A stretch of DNA of 38,417 bases. Source: Vibrio nigripulchritudo ATCC 27043 (GTDB lineage: Bacteria > Pseudomonadota > Gammaproteobacteria > Enterobacterales > Vibrionaceae). Location: positions 1 to 38,417 of the forward strand of contig NZ_AFWJ01000257.1 in NCBI RefSeq assembly GCF_000222685.1. The letters are read 5' to 3'. The notes below the pieces were generated by a model. That model was given only the letters and a program-made list of their open reading frames with translations, did no database searches and had not been told where the DNA came from. The position numbers and the translations under genes were made by a program. This document shows positions 25,161-33,392 of this stretch, one piece after another (the first letter of the stretch is position 1; each line of letters starts with the position of its first letter).

Positions 25161-26003
25161 TTACGCTTTCTGACCGAAATGTCTCTGATACATTGCCATG
25201 AAATCTTCACGAACCAGCTGTTCAATTTCAAAAGCCCGGTCGGTTGGGCAGAACAGCATAAAGTGAACAACCTGCTCTCCGGTGTTGGCACTGGATATCG
25301 AAATATGCGGTTCAGCACCAGGTAGATCCACACCAGCATGACGTTCGATGACAACGTTATAGCGTTTGGCGACATCAATAAAATCTTCACAGTGGTCATC
25401 AATTTTAGCCAGCAGGCTAGGGAACATTGGGTACAGATTCCGGAATTCACCTACCACAATATTAAAGCTGTGGTAAACGTAACGTTTCATGAAGTTCAGG
25501 TTTTTAACTGGAATACTGAAAAACATACTGTTGGGTAGGGTAGCGGTTTTACCTGTGTAATTGTAATTTCCATGGTGAAGATCAATTTCCTGAATCACCG
25601 TAGCCATCAAATTGTGTTCAATCACCTCGCCACATAAATTCCCGACTTCAATCCAGTCTCCGATACGGAAAGACCGTGAACTGGCGCGCTGAATTGAGCC
25701 AGTAAAACATAAAATGATCTCTTTTGAAGCGACAACCACGGCAACTGCAATTGCAGTTAATGAAAGCGCAAATTCGCTGATTTCCGACTGCCAAAGCAAA
25801 AACAACGTAATAATGATGACGGAAAAGGTGCCGTTTTTGGTTCGGGAAATCCATTTTCGTTGATCTTCAGAAAGGAAATTGACATCACCCCGGATCATAG
25901 AAATGATGAACTTGCGAATCAGAACGATCACTAAAATGACTAAGGCACTCAGCAGAAGTTTATTTTCTAGTAGAAAGCCGACAGCTTGATCCAAGACTTC
26001 CAT
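25161..26003 (-). CDS. Small mechanosensitive channel family protein (MscS-like)
   Basis: This is 280 residues. Three membrane helices are visible: about 14-35 (KLLLSALVILVIVLIRKFII), 58-76 (FSVIIITLFLLW) and 80-103 (LSLTAIAVAVVVASKEIILC). The third is the likely pore-lining helix. The MscS beta domain follows (SFRIGDWIEVGNLCGEVIEH, then TGKTATLPNSMFFSIPVKNL), and the last 100 residues form the cytoplasmic alpha/beta part. Such channels open under membrane tension and let osmolytes out on hypo-osmotic shock. At 280 residues it is near the size of MscS itself (286), but the pore helix lacks the Gly/Ala repeat pattern of MscS, so gating may differ. The start at 26003 has AGGAG 7 bases upstream. 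Confidence 0.9.
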   Translation of the reverse strand: MEVLDQAVGFLLENKLLLSALVILVIVLIRKFIISMIRGDVNFLSEDQRKWISRTKNGTFSVIIITLFLLWQSEISEFALSLTAIAVAVVVASKEIILCFTGSIQRASSRSFRIGDWIEVGNLCGEVIEHNLMATVIQEIDLHHGNYNYTGKTATLPNSMFFSIPVKNLNFMKRYVYHSFNIVVGEFRNLYPMFPSLLAKIDDHCEDFIDVAKRYNVVIERHAGVDLPGAEPHISISSANTGEQVVHFMLFCPTDRAFEIEQLVREDFMAMYQRHFGQKA

Positions 26004-26084
26004 TCGTTCACTCCTAAGTAATTTGATTTTATTGTTAGATCAATAGCCCCTTGAAGTGCTATTTCTGAGGGCACCAGAACCCAA

Positions 26085-26112
26085 ATACCCAGAGGCTATC
26101 GTCTCTGGGTAT
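26085..26112 (-). terminator. Hairpin terminator after the ydcF-like gene
   Basis: ATACCCAGAG (26085-26094) and CTCTGGGTAT (26103-26112) form a 10-bp stem with an 8-base loop. On the minus strand only TTTGGG follows, so termination may be leaky into the MscS-type gene. Confidence 0.65.
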
Positions 26113-26148
26113 TGTCCAATTTTGTTGCGAAAAAGCAAAACCCAGCAT

Positions 26149-26787
26149 TTAGGCAAATGAAGGGAACGCTTTTATATTGTTGTATGCACGCATGACAGAT
26201 TCAGGGATCTCCTGTTTTATCTGAAACCCTTTTTCCGGATACGTCTGAATACGTTCAAAGTCGCCCAATAACGCCTCTATCACTAGGTTAGAGGGTATCG
26301 TATCGTTGAAGTAGTCCAAAAATCGACCACCGGGGGATGTGACATAGACCTCTTTATAAGGCAGCTTCCACTGCTTCACAAAGGTCGCGTATGCGCGCCT
26401 TTCCATGTAAGGCTTTTGTACCAAGAGTACTTTTTCCGGGGCGAAATCCAGCTGCTCCAGAATAATGGCAGTAAAGGCAACGTTTTCTCCAGAATTGGTG
26501 GCTTTGGTTTCTAAGACAATGTCACTTTCAGGGACACCCAACTGTTTGGCAATATCAGCAAAATGCTCAGCCTCTGTTACATCAAACAAACCTTCTGTTA
26601 ATCTGCCTTGAGCGCCAGAAAAAATCAGTTTGGGGGCAATGCCATCCAGATAGAGTTGCGCTGCATATTCAGCGACCCTTTCGTCGTTACTGCACATACA
26701 GAAAATGCAATCGGCTTTCTGAAAATGCTGATGCATTTGCATGTAATCCCACAGAGTCTCAATATGCTGATAAAGGCGCGTAGACAT
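26149..26787 (-). CDS. ydcF: YdcF-family protein (DUF218)
   Basis: This is 212 residues of a Rossmann-like fold: ADCIFCMCSNDERVAEYAAQLYLDG, KLIFSGAQGR, ETKATNSGENVAFTAIIL, VLLVQKPYMERRAYATFVKQW. The conserved Ser-Gly near the start, the ATNSGEN loop and the PYMERRA motif are those of E. coli YdcF, which binds S-adenosylmethionine in structural work; its reaction is unknown. It is the last gene of the TIGR02647-SDR-ydcF operon, starting 8 bases after the SDR stop, with AGGAG placed at the SDR stop codon. It is shorter than E. coli YdcF (266). Confidence 0.88.
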   Translation of the reverse strand: MSTRLYQHIETLWDYMQMHQHFQKADCIFCMCSNDERVAEYAAQLYLDGIAPKLIFSGAQGRLTEGLFDVTEAEHFADIAKQLGVPESDIVLETKATNSGENVAFTAIILEQLDFAPEKVLLVQKPYMERRAYATFVKQWKLPYKEVYVTSPGGRFLDYFNDTIPSNLVIEALLGDFERIQTYPEKGFQIKQEIPESVMRAYNNIKAFPSFA

Positions 26788-26795
26788 AAATTCTC

Positions 26796-27635
26796 CTATA
26801 GCGCGTCCAGCGTACTCGGATAAAGAAATGAGTAGCCCAAAGAAACCAGCTTGTCAGACACAATTCGTTTTCCGGGTTGGTCAACCACGGGTGGAAGAGT
26901 GCATTCTTCATCCGAGTCGATGGCTTCGATCGCTCGTTGATAATATTCCGCTTTACTGACGGTTGAAGGGCTGGTTGCGTTGACAACGGTGTTATGGAGA
27001 TTGGTCACAGCAAAAGCGACGACGCCTACAGCATCATCCTGGTGCAGCATATTGGCAGGTGCAGACTTACTCACCGATTTAAGTCGACCTGCAAACCGAG
27101 AAGGGTGTCTGTCTGAACCTACTAATCCACTGCATCGAACCACAACGTAGTCCAAGCCAGAGTCGATAATAGCCTGCTCAGCTTTCAGCATGATGACAGC
27201 CTTTTCTGAAAACTCTTTATTTTCTATAGCGATAGATAGAGATGCTTTTTCCTCGGTCATGTCCAGTGATTGTTTAGGGTATACTGTGGTAGAGCTGACT
27301 TTTACTATCTTTTTGACCCCAGCTTTATTTGCTGCTTCAGACATAGCTTGCCAGTGCAAAGCGTACTGCTCGCCATTTCCTTTTCGAAAACCTGGAGGGA
27401 ATGCACCCACGACAATATCTGCTTGATGAGAAGTAAATATCTGGGTCAGGCTTTTGATGTTGTCTTCTAAGCGGTCGGAAAATGAAAAAGCAGCGCCTTC
27501 AATTGATTGAGCGTTTAGCTGCTCGATACCCTGCTGAGAGGTTTTAGTCGCAATAACCTGATGGTCATTGGAGATAAGGTGTTTGGTCAGAGGCAGACCT
27601 AGCCAGCCTGCCCCTACAATTACAATACGGCTCAT
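26796..27635 (-). CDS. NAD(P)-binding SDR/epimerase-like protein (YeeZ type)
   Basis: This is 279 residues of an extended or atypical SDR. The N-terminus MSRIVIVGAGWLGLPLTKHL contains the GxGxxG dinucleotide loop (GAGWLG). Later motifs are VVGAFPPGFRKGNG, KIVKVSSTTVYPKQS (a Ser and Tyr typical of the SDR active site) and YVVVRCSGLVGSDRHPSRFAGR. The nearest known relatives are E. coli YeeZ and related putative nucleoside-diphosphate-sugar epimerases, whose substrate is not known. It starts 3 bases after the stop of the TIGR02647 gene and ends 8 bases before ydcF, so the three are co-transcribed. Confidence 0.87.
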   Translation of the reverse strand: MSRIVIVGAGWLGLPLTKHLISNDHQVIATKTSQQGIEQLNAQSIEGAAFSFSDRLEDNIKSLTQIFTSHQADIVVGAFPPGFRKGNGEQYALHWQAMSEAANKAGVKKIVKVSSTTVYPKQSLDMTEEKASLSIAIENKEFSEKAVIMLKAEQAIIDSGLDYVVVRCSGLVGSDRHPSRFAGRLKSVSKSAPANMLHQDDAVGVVAFAVTNLHNTVVNATSPSTVSKAEYYQRAIEAIDSDEECTLPPVVDQPGKRIVSDKLVSLGYSFLYPSTLDAL

Positions 27636-27638
27636 TGA

Positions 27639-27878
27639 TTAAGCACCAGCACACAGCACGCGAAGAATTTTGTCTGCGTGTTCTGCCACTTCAATGCCTT
27701 CATCTGTTAGGTAGCCACCGTCAGGCAGGGTACATAATTTTTTCTCGTAGAGACGCTGAACAGCATTTTGAGCAGACTCAGAAGCGTCGTGGTGCACTTT
27801 TATGCCCGTTGCTGCACTGCTGATATCAAATTGAAGAAGAAGGTTAAGCTCGTCGATATGGTCTTGGGTGTATTTCAT
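27639..27878 (-). CDS. TIGR02647-family small putative DNA-binding protein
   Basis: This is 79 residues: MKYTQDHIDELNLLLQFDIS, SAATGIKVHHDASESA, and LCTLPDGGYLTDEGIEVAEH followed by ADKIL. It matches the conserved small family TIGR02647 found in Vibrio and Pseudomonas. The layout (helices, then a two-strand hairpin LCTLPDGGYLTDEG) looks like a winged helix, hence the usual 'DNA-binding' label, which is unproven. The start at 27878 has GAGGA upstream. It is the first gene of the operon with the SDR and ydcF. Confidence 0.85.
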   Translation of the reverse strand: MKYTQDHIDELNLLLQFDISSAATGIKVHHDASESAQNAVQRLYEKKLCTLPDGGYLTDEGIEVAEHADKILRVLCAGA

Positions 27879-28206
27879 CGTAATTCCTCAGAGCGAAATG
27901 TCTGACCCCACCATAAAGCTCTGAAAGATCATGTACAACCATGAGAATAAAGATCTGTTAGGTTGAATCAAATTGGTGTCAAACTAGCCAGTGTCTGGTT
28001 GGGATTGTGATATCACTACGGGTTTTGCTGATCTGCCTTTTTCTTAAGCCAAGATTATGAATTTCATTTGCTTTTTTTCCTGTCTCTCAGCGACTGTTCT
28101 ACAAGGCTTTCAACAATTTTTGAAAACATAGAAATATCCCTTGAAACTTAGTGGAATTAGAGCGATTATCCGCGCCTCTTCCATGTTTCAAAATGTTTCA
28201 GGCACC
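27879..28206. promoter_or_regulatory. Divergent promoter region of the TIGR02647 operon and focA
   Basis: This is 328 bases. I looked for an FNR box (TTGAT-N4-ATCAA), expected for focA, and found only a loose TTGAATCAA near 27963, which is not convincing. TTTCAA/TTGAAA arms lie near 28108-28123. No reading frame is supported; the focA frame is open back to 28141 but a better start is at 28207. Confidence 0.4.
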
Positions 28207-29049
28207 ATGAATATGAACCAATTCGATGCGTTGTTACCACCTCAAATGGCCGAGCGTGCGGCAGAAATCGGTGTTGGCAAAGCAACAAAAGATCCAATGA
28301 AATCGTTTCTGCTGGCAATTACAGCTGGATTGCATATCGGAATTGCATTTTTGTTCTATACCACCATCACCACAGGGGCAGAGGACTTACCCTGGGGGTT
28401 AACCCGATTTGTCGGCGGGTTGGCATTCAGCATGGGGCTTGTTTTGGTGATCATTACGGGAGGCGAACTTTTTACCAGTTCGGTGCTGACGCTAGTTGCG
28501 CGAGCGAGTGGAAAAATTACCTGGAAGTGCCTGTTTAAAAACTGGCTGGTGGTTTATGCCGGAAATCTGGTTGGGGCGCTGGTTTTAGTGGGCATCATGC
28601 TTACCGCGAAACAATACATGTTCGATGCAGGGCAGGTCGGTTTAAACACCATGCACATCGCTCAGCACAAGCTTCACCATGGCTTCTGGCAGGCTGTTGC
28701 TTTAGGCATCATGTGTAATGTTCTGGTATGCATTGCGGTTTGGATGACATTCAGTGGCAGAACCCTGACAGATAAAATTATCGTCATGGTGTTGCCTGTT
28801 GCCATGTTTGTTTCTGCTGGTTTTGAGCATTGCATTGCCAACATGTTTCAGGTTCCGATGGCAATAGGGATAAAAGAGCTCGCAACACCAGAATTCTGGA
28901 TCATGATAGAGGCAACGCCAGAAAGCTTTGCTGATCTGAATTTGACCACCTTCATCATCAATAATCTTGTTCCCGTTACTTTAGGAAACATCATTGGCGG
29001 AGGCGTGTTCGTCGGAATGGGGTACTGGCTTATCTATCTGCGTGATTAG
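28207..29049 (+). CDS. focA: Formate channel FocA (formate/nitrite transporter family)
   Basis: This is 280 residues from the ATG at 28207, chosen because MNMNQFDALLPPQMAERAAE is the usual FocA start and AGG lies just upstream. The frame extends to 28141 without conserved sequence. Six membrane helices are seen, from SFLLAITAGLHIGIAFLFYT onward. Family motifs are GGLAFSMGLVLVIITGGELFTSS, KNWLVVYAGNLVGALV, LGIMCNVLVCIAVWM, and AGFEHCIANMF with the central His of the formate pore. FocA forms a pentamer in the inner membrane and moves formate out during fermentation and back in at low pH. The partner pflB is not adjacent. Confidence 0.95.
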   Translation: MNMNQFDALLPPQMAERAAEIGVGKATKDPMKSFLLAITAGLHIGIAFLFYTTITTGAEDLPWGLTRFVGGLAFSMGLVLVIITGGELFTSSVLTLVARASGKITWKCLFKNWLVVYAGNLVGALVLVGIMLTAKQYMFDAGQVGLNTMHIAQHKLHHGFWQAVALGIMCNVLVCIAVWMTFSGRTLTDKIIVMVLPVAMFVSAGFEHCIANMFQVPMAIGIKELATPEFWIMIEATPESFADLNLTTFIINNLVPVTLGNIIGGGVFVGMGYWLIYLRD

Positions 29050-29061
29050 GTCAACAGATCC
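29048..29061. repeat. Partial copy of the GTCAACAG element end
   Basis: AGGTCAACAGATCC directly overlaps the focA stop region. It matches the right end of the 33036-33330 element except for one base. A 16-base exact match to that end also stands at 15783-15798, again just after a stop codon. Confidence 0.35.
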
Positions 29062-29090
29062 AAAAGATTGGCAGATTTAGAACGAAACAA

Positions 29091-29118
29091 AAAAGCGGGC
29101 TCGATTGAGCTCGCTTTT
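29091..29118. terminator. Bidirectional terminator between focA and the small minus-strand ORF
   Basis: AAAAGCGGGCTC (29091-29102) pairs with GAGCTCGCTTTT (29107-29118), with one G-T wobble. The minus strand tail TTTTTTGTTTC is stronger than the plus strand tail. The strong minus tail supports a real transcript coming from the right. Confidence 0.88.
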
Positions 29119-29151
29119 ACAGTCTTTTTAAGCGAATTGTTCTGAGGTGAC

Positions 29152-29370
29152 CTAATACCAGATTAAGCTTTCTGGAGTCATGACGCCTGCCAGAGTGTCG
29201 GTACTGCTACCGACAAAGCCCGTGGTAACACCTTCTTCAGGGTTAACACGAAGCGCAGGTTTCACAATGGCTTTAACTGGTTCTTTAAGCCAGTTTTTGC
29301 TGTCACCTGTGGGTTCAGAGCCCACGTTGCTTTTTGTTGATGGTCTAGCCAGACGATTTTGAATTTCCAT
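29152..29370 (-). CDS. Small hypothetical protein, 72 residues
   Basis: I do not recognise this protein. It reads MEIQNRLARPSTKSNVGSEP at the start and GFVGSSTDTLAGVMTPESLI then WY at the end. The first half is basic and polar; the last third is Gly/Thr/Ser-rich and ends in an aromatic pair. There is no signal peptide, membrane helix or cysteine. An AAGGA lies about 12 bases before the ATG, farther than ideal. Support for a real gene comes from the strong minus-strand terminator 34 bases after its stop and from an AT-rich promoter-like stretch upstream. The opposite frame (29180-29362) is a shadow. Confidence 0.5.
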   Translation of the reverse strand: MEIQNRLARPSTKSNVGSEPTGDSKNWLKEPVKAIVKPALRVNPEEGVTTGFVGSSTDTLAGVMTPESLIWY

Positions 29371-29544
29371 GTGCTAAGTTCAATCCTTGCATCTTTTATG
29401 TTGGGGAGAATGCCCCACTCAGTTTTCACTTTAATGACAGTAGTAAAAAATTAAAAAGTCACCGGATTTTATGACTGATTTGTGATCTGGCTTCGCATTC
29501 AAAAGGTTATCCACATTTTCTGTGGATAACCCAGTTAACACTCA

Positions 29545-30201
29545 TTACCAGTTTATGATATTCCAGTTATTTTCAAATCCATACGAACGAATTTGTGGGC
29601 AGGGGTTCACAAGGTGGACTTCATCAGCGTATTGACAGAGTGGTAAGTCATTTATCGAATCTGTATAGAATATGATGCGATCATAAGACACGTTTTGTTC
29701 TTTAAGCCATGATTTTAAACGGGTTACCTTGCCATGTTGGTAGCTTGCAACGCCACTGATTTTCGTCGTATAGCGTTCGTTATTTTCAATCAGGTCAATA
29801 CCGATTGCATGCTCAATTCCCAGTTGATTAGCGACGTGTTTAACCAAGAAATGAACTGATGCAGAAATAACCAATATGGTGACGTCGTCTTGCTTTAACT
29901 GGGCTAGCAGATCTCTTGCTTGTGGAAAAACATGTCTCAATATGCGTTGTAGTACGCATTTTTCCACAAGCTGGTTGACCTTAATTATAGAATGCTCGGT
30001 AATCGGATTGAGAGAGAAATCCAGATATTCCTGCATATCCATGTCGCCCTGAGCATACATCGCCATCAATCTTTTATCTTCTGAAAGGAAGTTAGGTTGA
30101 GTAGCCACTCCCTCATCAACCAGAAACTGATTCCAGATCATCGAGCAATCGCCATTTACTAGGGTTTCATCTAGATCGAATACGAATAATGGTTTGGTCA
30201 T
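29545..30201 (-). CDS. HAD-superfamily phosphatase, subclass IB (SerB-like)
   Basis: This is 218 residues with all four HAD motifs: I, FDLDETL with nucleophile Asp9, Asp11 and Thr13; II, VISASVHF with Ser; III, the Lys near GKVTRLKSW; IV, YTDSINDLPL. The cap lies between motifs I and II (DMDMQEYLDFSLNPITEHS), as in HAD-IB enzymes such as phosphoserine phosphatase and the uncharacterised YfhB-type proteins. It should remove phosphate from a small molecule in the cytoplasm; the substrate cannot be read from sequence, and 'SerB' itself is unlikely because SerB has an extra N-terminal domain in this group. The gene is monocistronic. Confidence 0.88.
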   Translation of the reverse strand: MTKPLFVFDLDETLVNGDCSMIWNQFLVDEGVATQPNFLSEDKRLMAMYAQGDMDMQEYLDFSLNPITEHSIIKVNQLVEKCVLQRILRHVFPQARDLLAQLKQDDVTILVISASVHFLVKHVANQLGIEHAIGIDLIENNERYTTKISGVASYQHGKVTRLKSWLKEQNVSYDRIIFYTDSINDLPLCQYADEVHLVNPCPQIRSYGFENNWNIINW

Positions 30202-30306
30202 ACGATTTTTATGTTCCGTATCGCTTGGTTGGTTTTAGAGATGAATCTCTCGAAAGTTTAAGAGATAGGTCATGTAGATTTTATGACAGAAACTTTTCGA
30301 GAACTC

Positions 30307-30332
30307 AAAAAAACGCCCCAGAGAAGGGGCGT
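30307..30332 (-). terminator. Terminator of the M28 peptidase gene
   Basis: On the minus strand ACGCCCC (30332-30326) pairs with GGGGCGT (30319-30313), followed by TTTTTTGAG. It is about 50 bases past the stop. Confidence 0.88.
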
Positions 30333-30349
30333 GAAGGTTGGAACAAATG

Positions 30350-30372
30350 AGCTCGGGTGATATACCCGAGCT
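30350..30372 (-). repeat. Second 3' hairpin directly after the M28 stop
   Basis: AGCTCGGGT (30350-30358) and ACCCGAGCT (30364-30372) form a perfect 9-bp stem with a GATAT loop, 9 bases past the stop and before the true terminator. It may stabilise the mRNA 3' end or be a remnant of an older terminator. Confidence 0.55.
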
Positions 30373-30381
30373 TAAAGGAGA

Positions 30382-32185
30382 TTATTCAATGTCCTGATCA
30401 AAATCACCGTGGAAGTGGTCGTGGTCAGATACGCTGTCAGCCGCTTTTAAGCGCTCGCCAATACGCAGAGTCTGCTTAGGTGCAGTAGGCTCTGAAGAGA
30501 TGGCGAAACTGCGTGCAGATTTCGCCGCAGCCTGTGTTGTCGCTTCTGGTTCAGGGAAAAGCTCTTCACTCATTGCGTAGTAGGTTGTCACGTAGGTCAG
30601 CGCCTTAGTATTCATAAACAACGCTTTATGGCTAACGTTTGTGGAATCATCACACGCTCGGTGGTAACACTTGTCGTAAGCCACATCGATGTCGCCGCCA
30701 AAGTCACCCACTTCTTCCGCTGATTTCAGTTTTTCAGCACCGGTAAATAAGCCACCAAATGCGACCCCCCAGTCAGCAAAGCCCGCGTAATCGGAACGTT
30801 TGGAAAGCGCCTGAGGAACGGTCTTCTCTCCATTGCTTCCGAAGAACTCAATGAATTGTGCCTCGATATCCGATGTACCAAATGGTGGAGTGAAGTCACC
30901 TGTGTAGGCGTTGTCCGGGCTATCTTTGGTGTCTGAAAGGTCACCATCCATAACGCCATAAATGTAGTTTGGTGACCCGATCATGTCGAAGTTCAGATAC
31001 AGTTTCACATTGTTAAGCTCGTTATAACGTGCTTCCACCATGTCTTGCTGTTCTTCGGTCAGATCGTCTGGGTTATCGATTCCCAGCTCTTCCATGATTT
31101 GCTTGCGGGCTTCATCAAGGAGTGGTTTAAACAATTCTTCGGTGTAGTAATTCGAACCTATCAACCCGGCCTCTTCGGCTGCCCACCATGCAAAACGGAT
31201 TTTGTTTTTAGGTTTGACACCAATGTCTGAAAGCGTCAGGGCGTATTCCAGCAGACCTGCGGAGCCCGAACCGTTGTCATTGATCCCCGGCCCTTCTGGT
31301 ACAGAGTCTAAGTGCGCACCAAGCATAATGACCTGATCGTCGTCACCATGACGTGTCTCTGCCAGTAAGTTATTCGTTTTCACCATCTGGTTCATTGTAA
31401 TAACGTTCATGGAAGCACTGATTGTGCCGCTCGCGAGCGCGTCATACCACTGCTTACCTAAATCATAACGCAGCCCAAAGGTTGGAATGGTCACCGTGCT
31501 GTCACGACCTAAAGTGCCTTGAACCACACTTTTTCGACCATCGTTATTACCTTGGTTGAAGATAAGCACACCTTTTGCTCCAACAGCCTGAGCATTGGTG
31601 GCTTTGGCATTGAATGAACAGCCCCCGCGCTGGATGACTGCTATCTTTCCTGTCACGTCCTTGCCGTTAAAGTCGGTAGTTTCACAGCCGTCAGTATCAT
31701 CGTAATCGGGCTGATCGAATCTGAAATCAGGCGTGATGAAGACAAGATCTCCCGTCACTGTGCCATTCGACGAACCTGAATAGGACATGGTCGCGTAGTC
31801 TGGGACTTCTCCTTCACCCGCATCTTTGGAGCTGAGCAGTGTTTTACCGTCTACTTCCACATTGGTATTACCCAGCTCCTGCCAGCTTCTGAAATCGAAT
31901 TCTTGCTTAGTGACTTTATATCCGGCTTTTCTTAATTTCTTCGCAATGTATTTCAGGGTATTTTTTATAACCTTTGGTGCCCGCAGCTCGAGTCATGGCT
32001 TTACCATCTGGGGTAGGGACTGCGCGTTTTTCAAGTTTGTCGAGGTGTTTTACCACGGCATCTTTATCAATCTGGTCACTGACGTATTTTGCGACGAATT
32101 TCGGATCATCCCAAAAACAGCCAGAGAGCATAACGGAGGCGACCGAAACCGCGAGCAAAGATTTTTTATTATTCGCCATTTTCAT
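30382..32185 (-). pseudogene. M28-family lipoprotein metallopeptidase with PA domain, disrupted by a +1 frameshift
   Basis: Two minus-strand frames, 32185-31916 (N-terminal, 89 residues) and a frame ending at 30382, join into one 600-residue protein if one A is removed from the A6 run at 31961-31966. The joined sequence runs AAGTKGYKNTLKYIAKKLRK then AGYKVTKQEF, as expected before a PA domain. The lipoprotein signal ends LSGC with Cys23 and Phe at +2, so outer-membrane targeting is expected. The PA insert is about residues 150-240. Two-zinc ligands of M28 are visible: HLDSVPEGPGINDNGSGS, WWAAEEAGLIGS, LNFDMIGS and CYHRACDD. It would be a surface aminopeptidase. The start ATG 32185 has AAGGA 8 bases upstream. 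If the shift is real, only a short lipoprotein is made. Sequencing error is possible. Confidence 0.88.
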
Positions 32186-33035
32186 TATTCATTTCCTTTG
32201 AAGTTGACTGAAAGGTTGTTTCTTTTGCGAACGAAACAACACATGTTAGTTATCGAAAATTGGGCATTTCAAATTTTATTAAAATCTTTCACGGCAAAAA
32301 TAATTAAATTGTGAAAGTGAAGCATAAATATTGAGAAAGTGAAAATGCCACTTTTCATTCTTTATTTTTGAATAAAAATGCTTTCTATGTGTGTAACAGA
32401 AAAATATGCATGCACTGAATTTTGTGCGGCTGGTTCAGAGTTTGAAAAGGCAGAATGTTGTTCTGAGCCTTATTTTCAAACGCTTAATAAGCAAAGGCTA
32501 GAAGCGCAGCCTTTCAAGTCAATGGAAGAACAAAATTTCTGAAACAAAAATTGCCATTGAATAGGTATTTGTTGAGCTTTTTTATCAATAGCTGAAACTT
32601 TATTAAAGTAACTTTAGAAAATATGAAAAGAGAATAATTAAACTGGTTGGTTGAATTTTGATTTTCGTGTAAGTGTTTTGAAATTGAGATGATTAATAAT
32701 AGGAAAAAATTGAATCGATATAATTTAAATTTCTTTAATTTAATATGTTATATCATAACAAAAATAAGTTCGCTAATTTTAAATTCTGTCTTCTGCAAAT
32801 AATTTATATCAACGCCTAAATAGGCTGGGATTTCGATAATTCAATTTAAAGAGAAATAGAAGCTGAGGTACTTGGTTATATATGAGGGAAGTCTAAACTT
32901 CATCTGGGTCAATTTAATATCAAATGGGAAAAGCTTGCTTTCTATCATTGCAGCTTTTTCTCATCCGAAAGGAGGAGGTTTTGCCAACCAACTGCGGATG
33001 GAGCATCAAAGTGTCTACTGGGAGAATGAACTATC
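32186..33035. other. AT-rich intergenic region
   Basis: This 850-base stretch lies between the M28 gene start and the inverted-repeat element. From about 32570 to 32870 it is very AT-rich. I found no reading frame with a ribosome site, no RNA gene and no terminator here. The short frame at 32924-33109 runs into the element and is not a gene. Confidence 0.45.
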
Positions 33036-33330
33036 TAGGGGCTGTTGACCTTTCGCGGTTAAATTTTGTTCGAGTTCTATGTGTTTTAATCGCGGCGCAA
33101 GGTCTTTAGCTTGGTTTTGAAATAAATAAGTATCTAAGCAAATACCTTGCAACAAAGAGTAAAGGGTATAGACCGGGGACGCCTAGTTGAACCCTTTGGG
33201 CAGCATTTGTGGCTCCTTTCTACTGTGTTACCGTTTATTGATGTAGAGCGACTACACCGAATAAGCGCTGCCTTGTATAAAGAACCCACAAATGGCTGCA
33301 AAAATCATCTCGAAAGGTCAACAGACCCTA
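33036..33330. mobile_element. MITE-like element with 20-base terminal inverted repeats
   Basis: The left end TAGGGGCTGTTGACCTTTCG (33036-33055) and the reverse complement of the right end (33311-33330), TAGGGTCTGTTGACCTTTCG, match at 19 of 20 bases. The outer TA on both sides could be a TA target duplication, giving a 291-base element starting GGG and ending CCC. There is no transposase inside. The frame that runs through its right half (about 33147-33330, [17 protein letters not shown]) is fused by chance to the aldehyde dehydrogenase frame. The size, inverted ends and lack of a transposase fit a miniature element mobilised by a related full-size IS elsewhere. The IS family is not identified. 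Confidence 0.7.
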
Positions 33331-33392
33331 AAACAAGTGATACAGAGCGATCACCAAATACAGACAGAACGACTACCACTAGAGAGGTGCTT

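Noticed and set aside
27960-27985. FNR box upstream of focA
   Set aside because: TTGAATCAA lacks the spacing of TTGAT-N4-ATCAA, so it does not support FNR control by itself.
29152-29370. Lasso peptide precursor
   Set aside because: The Gly-x6-Asp spacing and Thr at -2 fit, but no B-type protease, RRE or C-type cyclase is present nearby, so the idea is kept only as a note on an unknown ORF.
32924-33109. 61-residue frame upstream of the aldehyde dehydrogenase
   Set aside because: It runs across the left end of the inverted-repeat element, has a low-complexity hydrophobic content and no conserved motif, so it is taken as chance.
33147-33392. N-terminal extension of the aldehyde dehydrogenase frame
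   Set aside because: It is encoded mostly by the MITE-like element, and a strong ribosome site with ATG at 33393 gives the normal family start.
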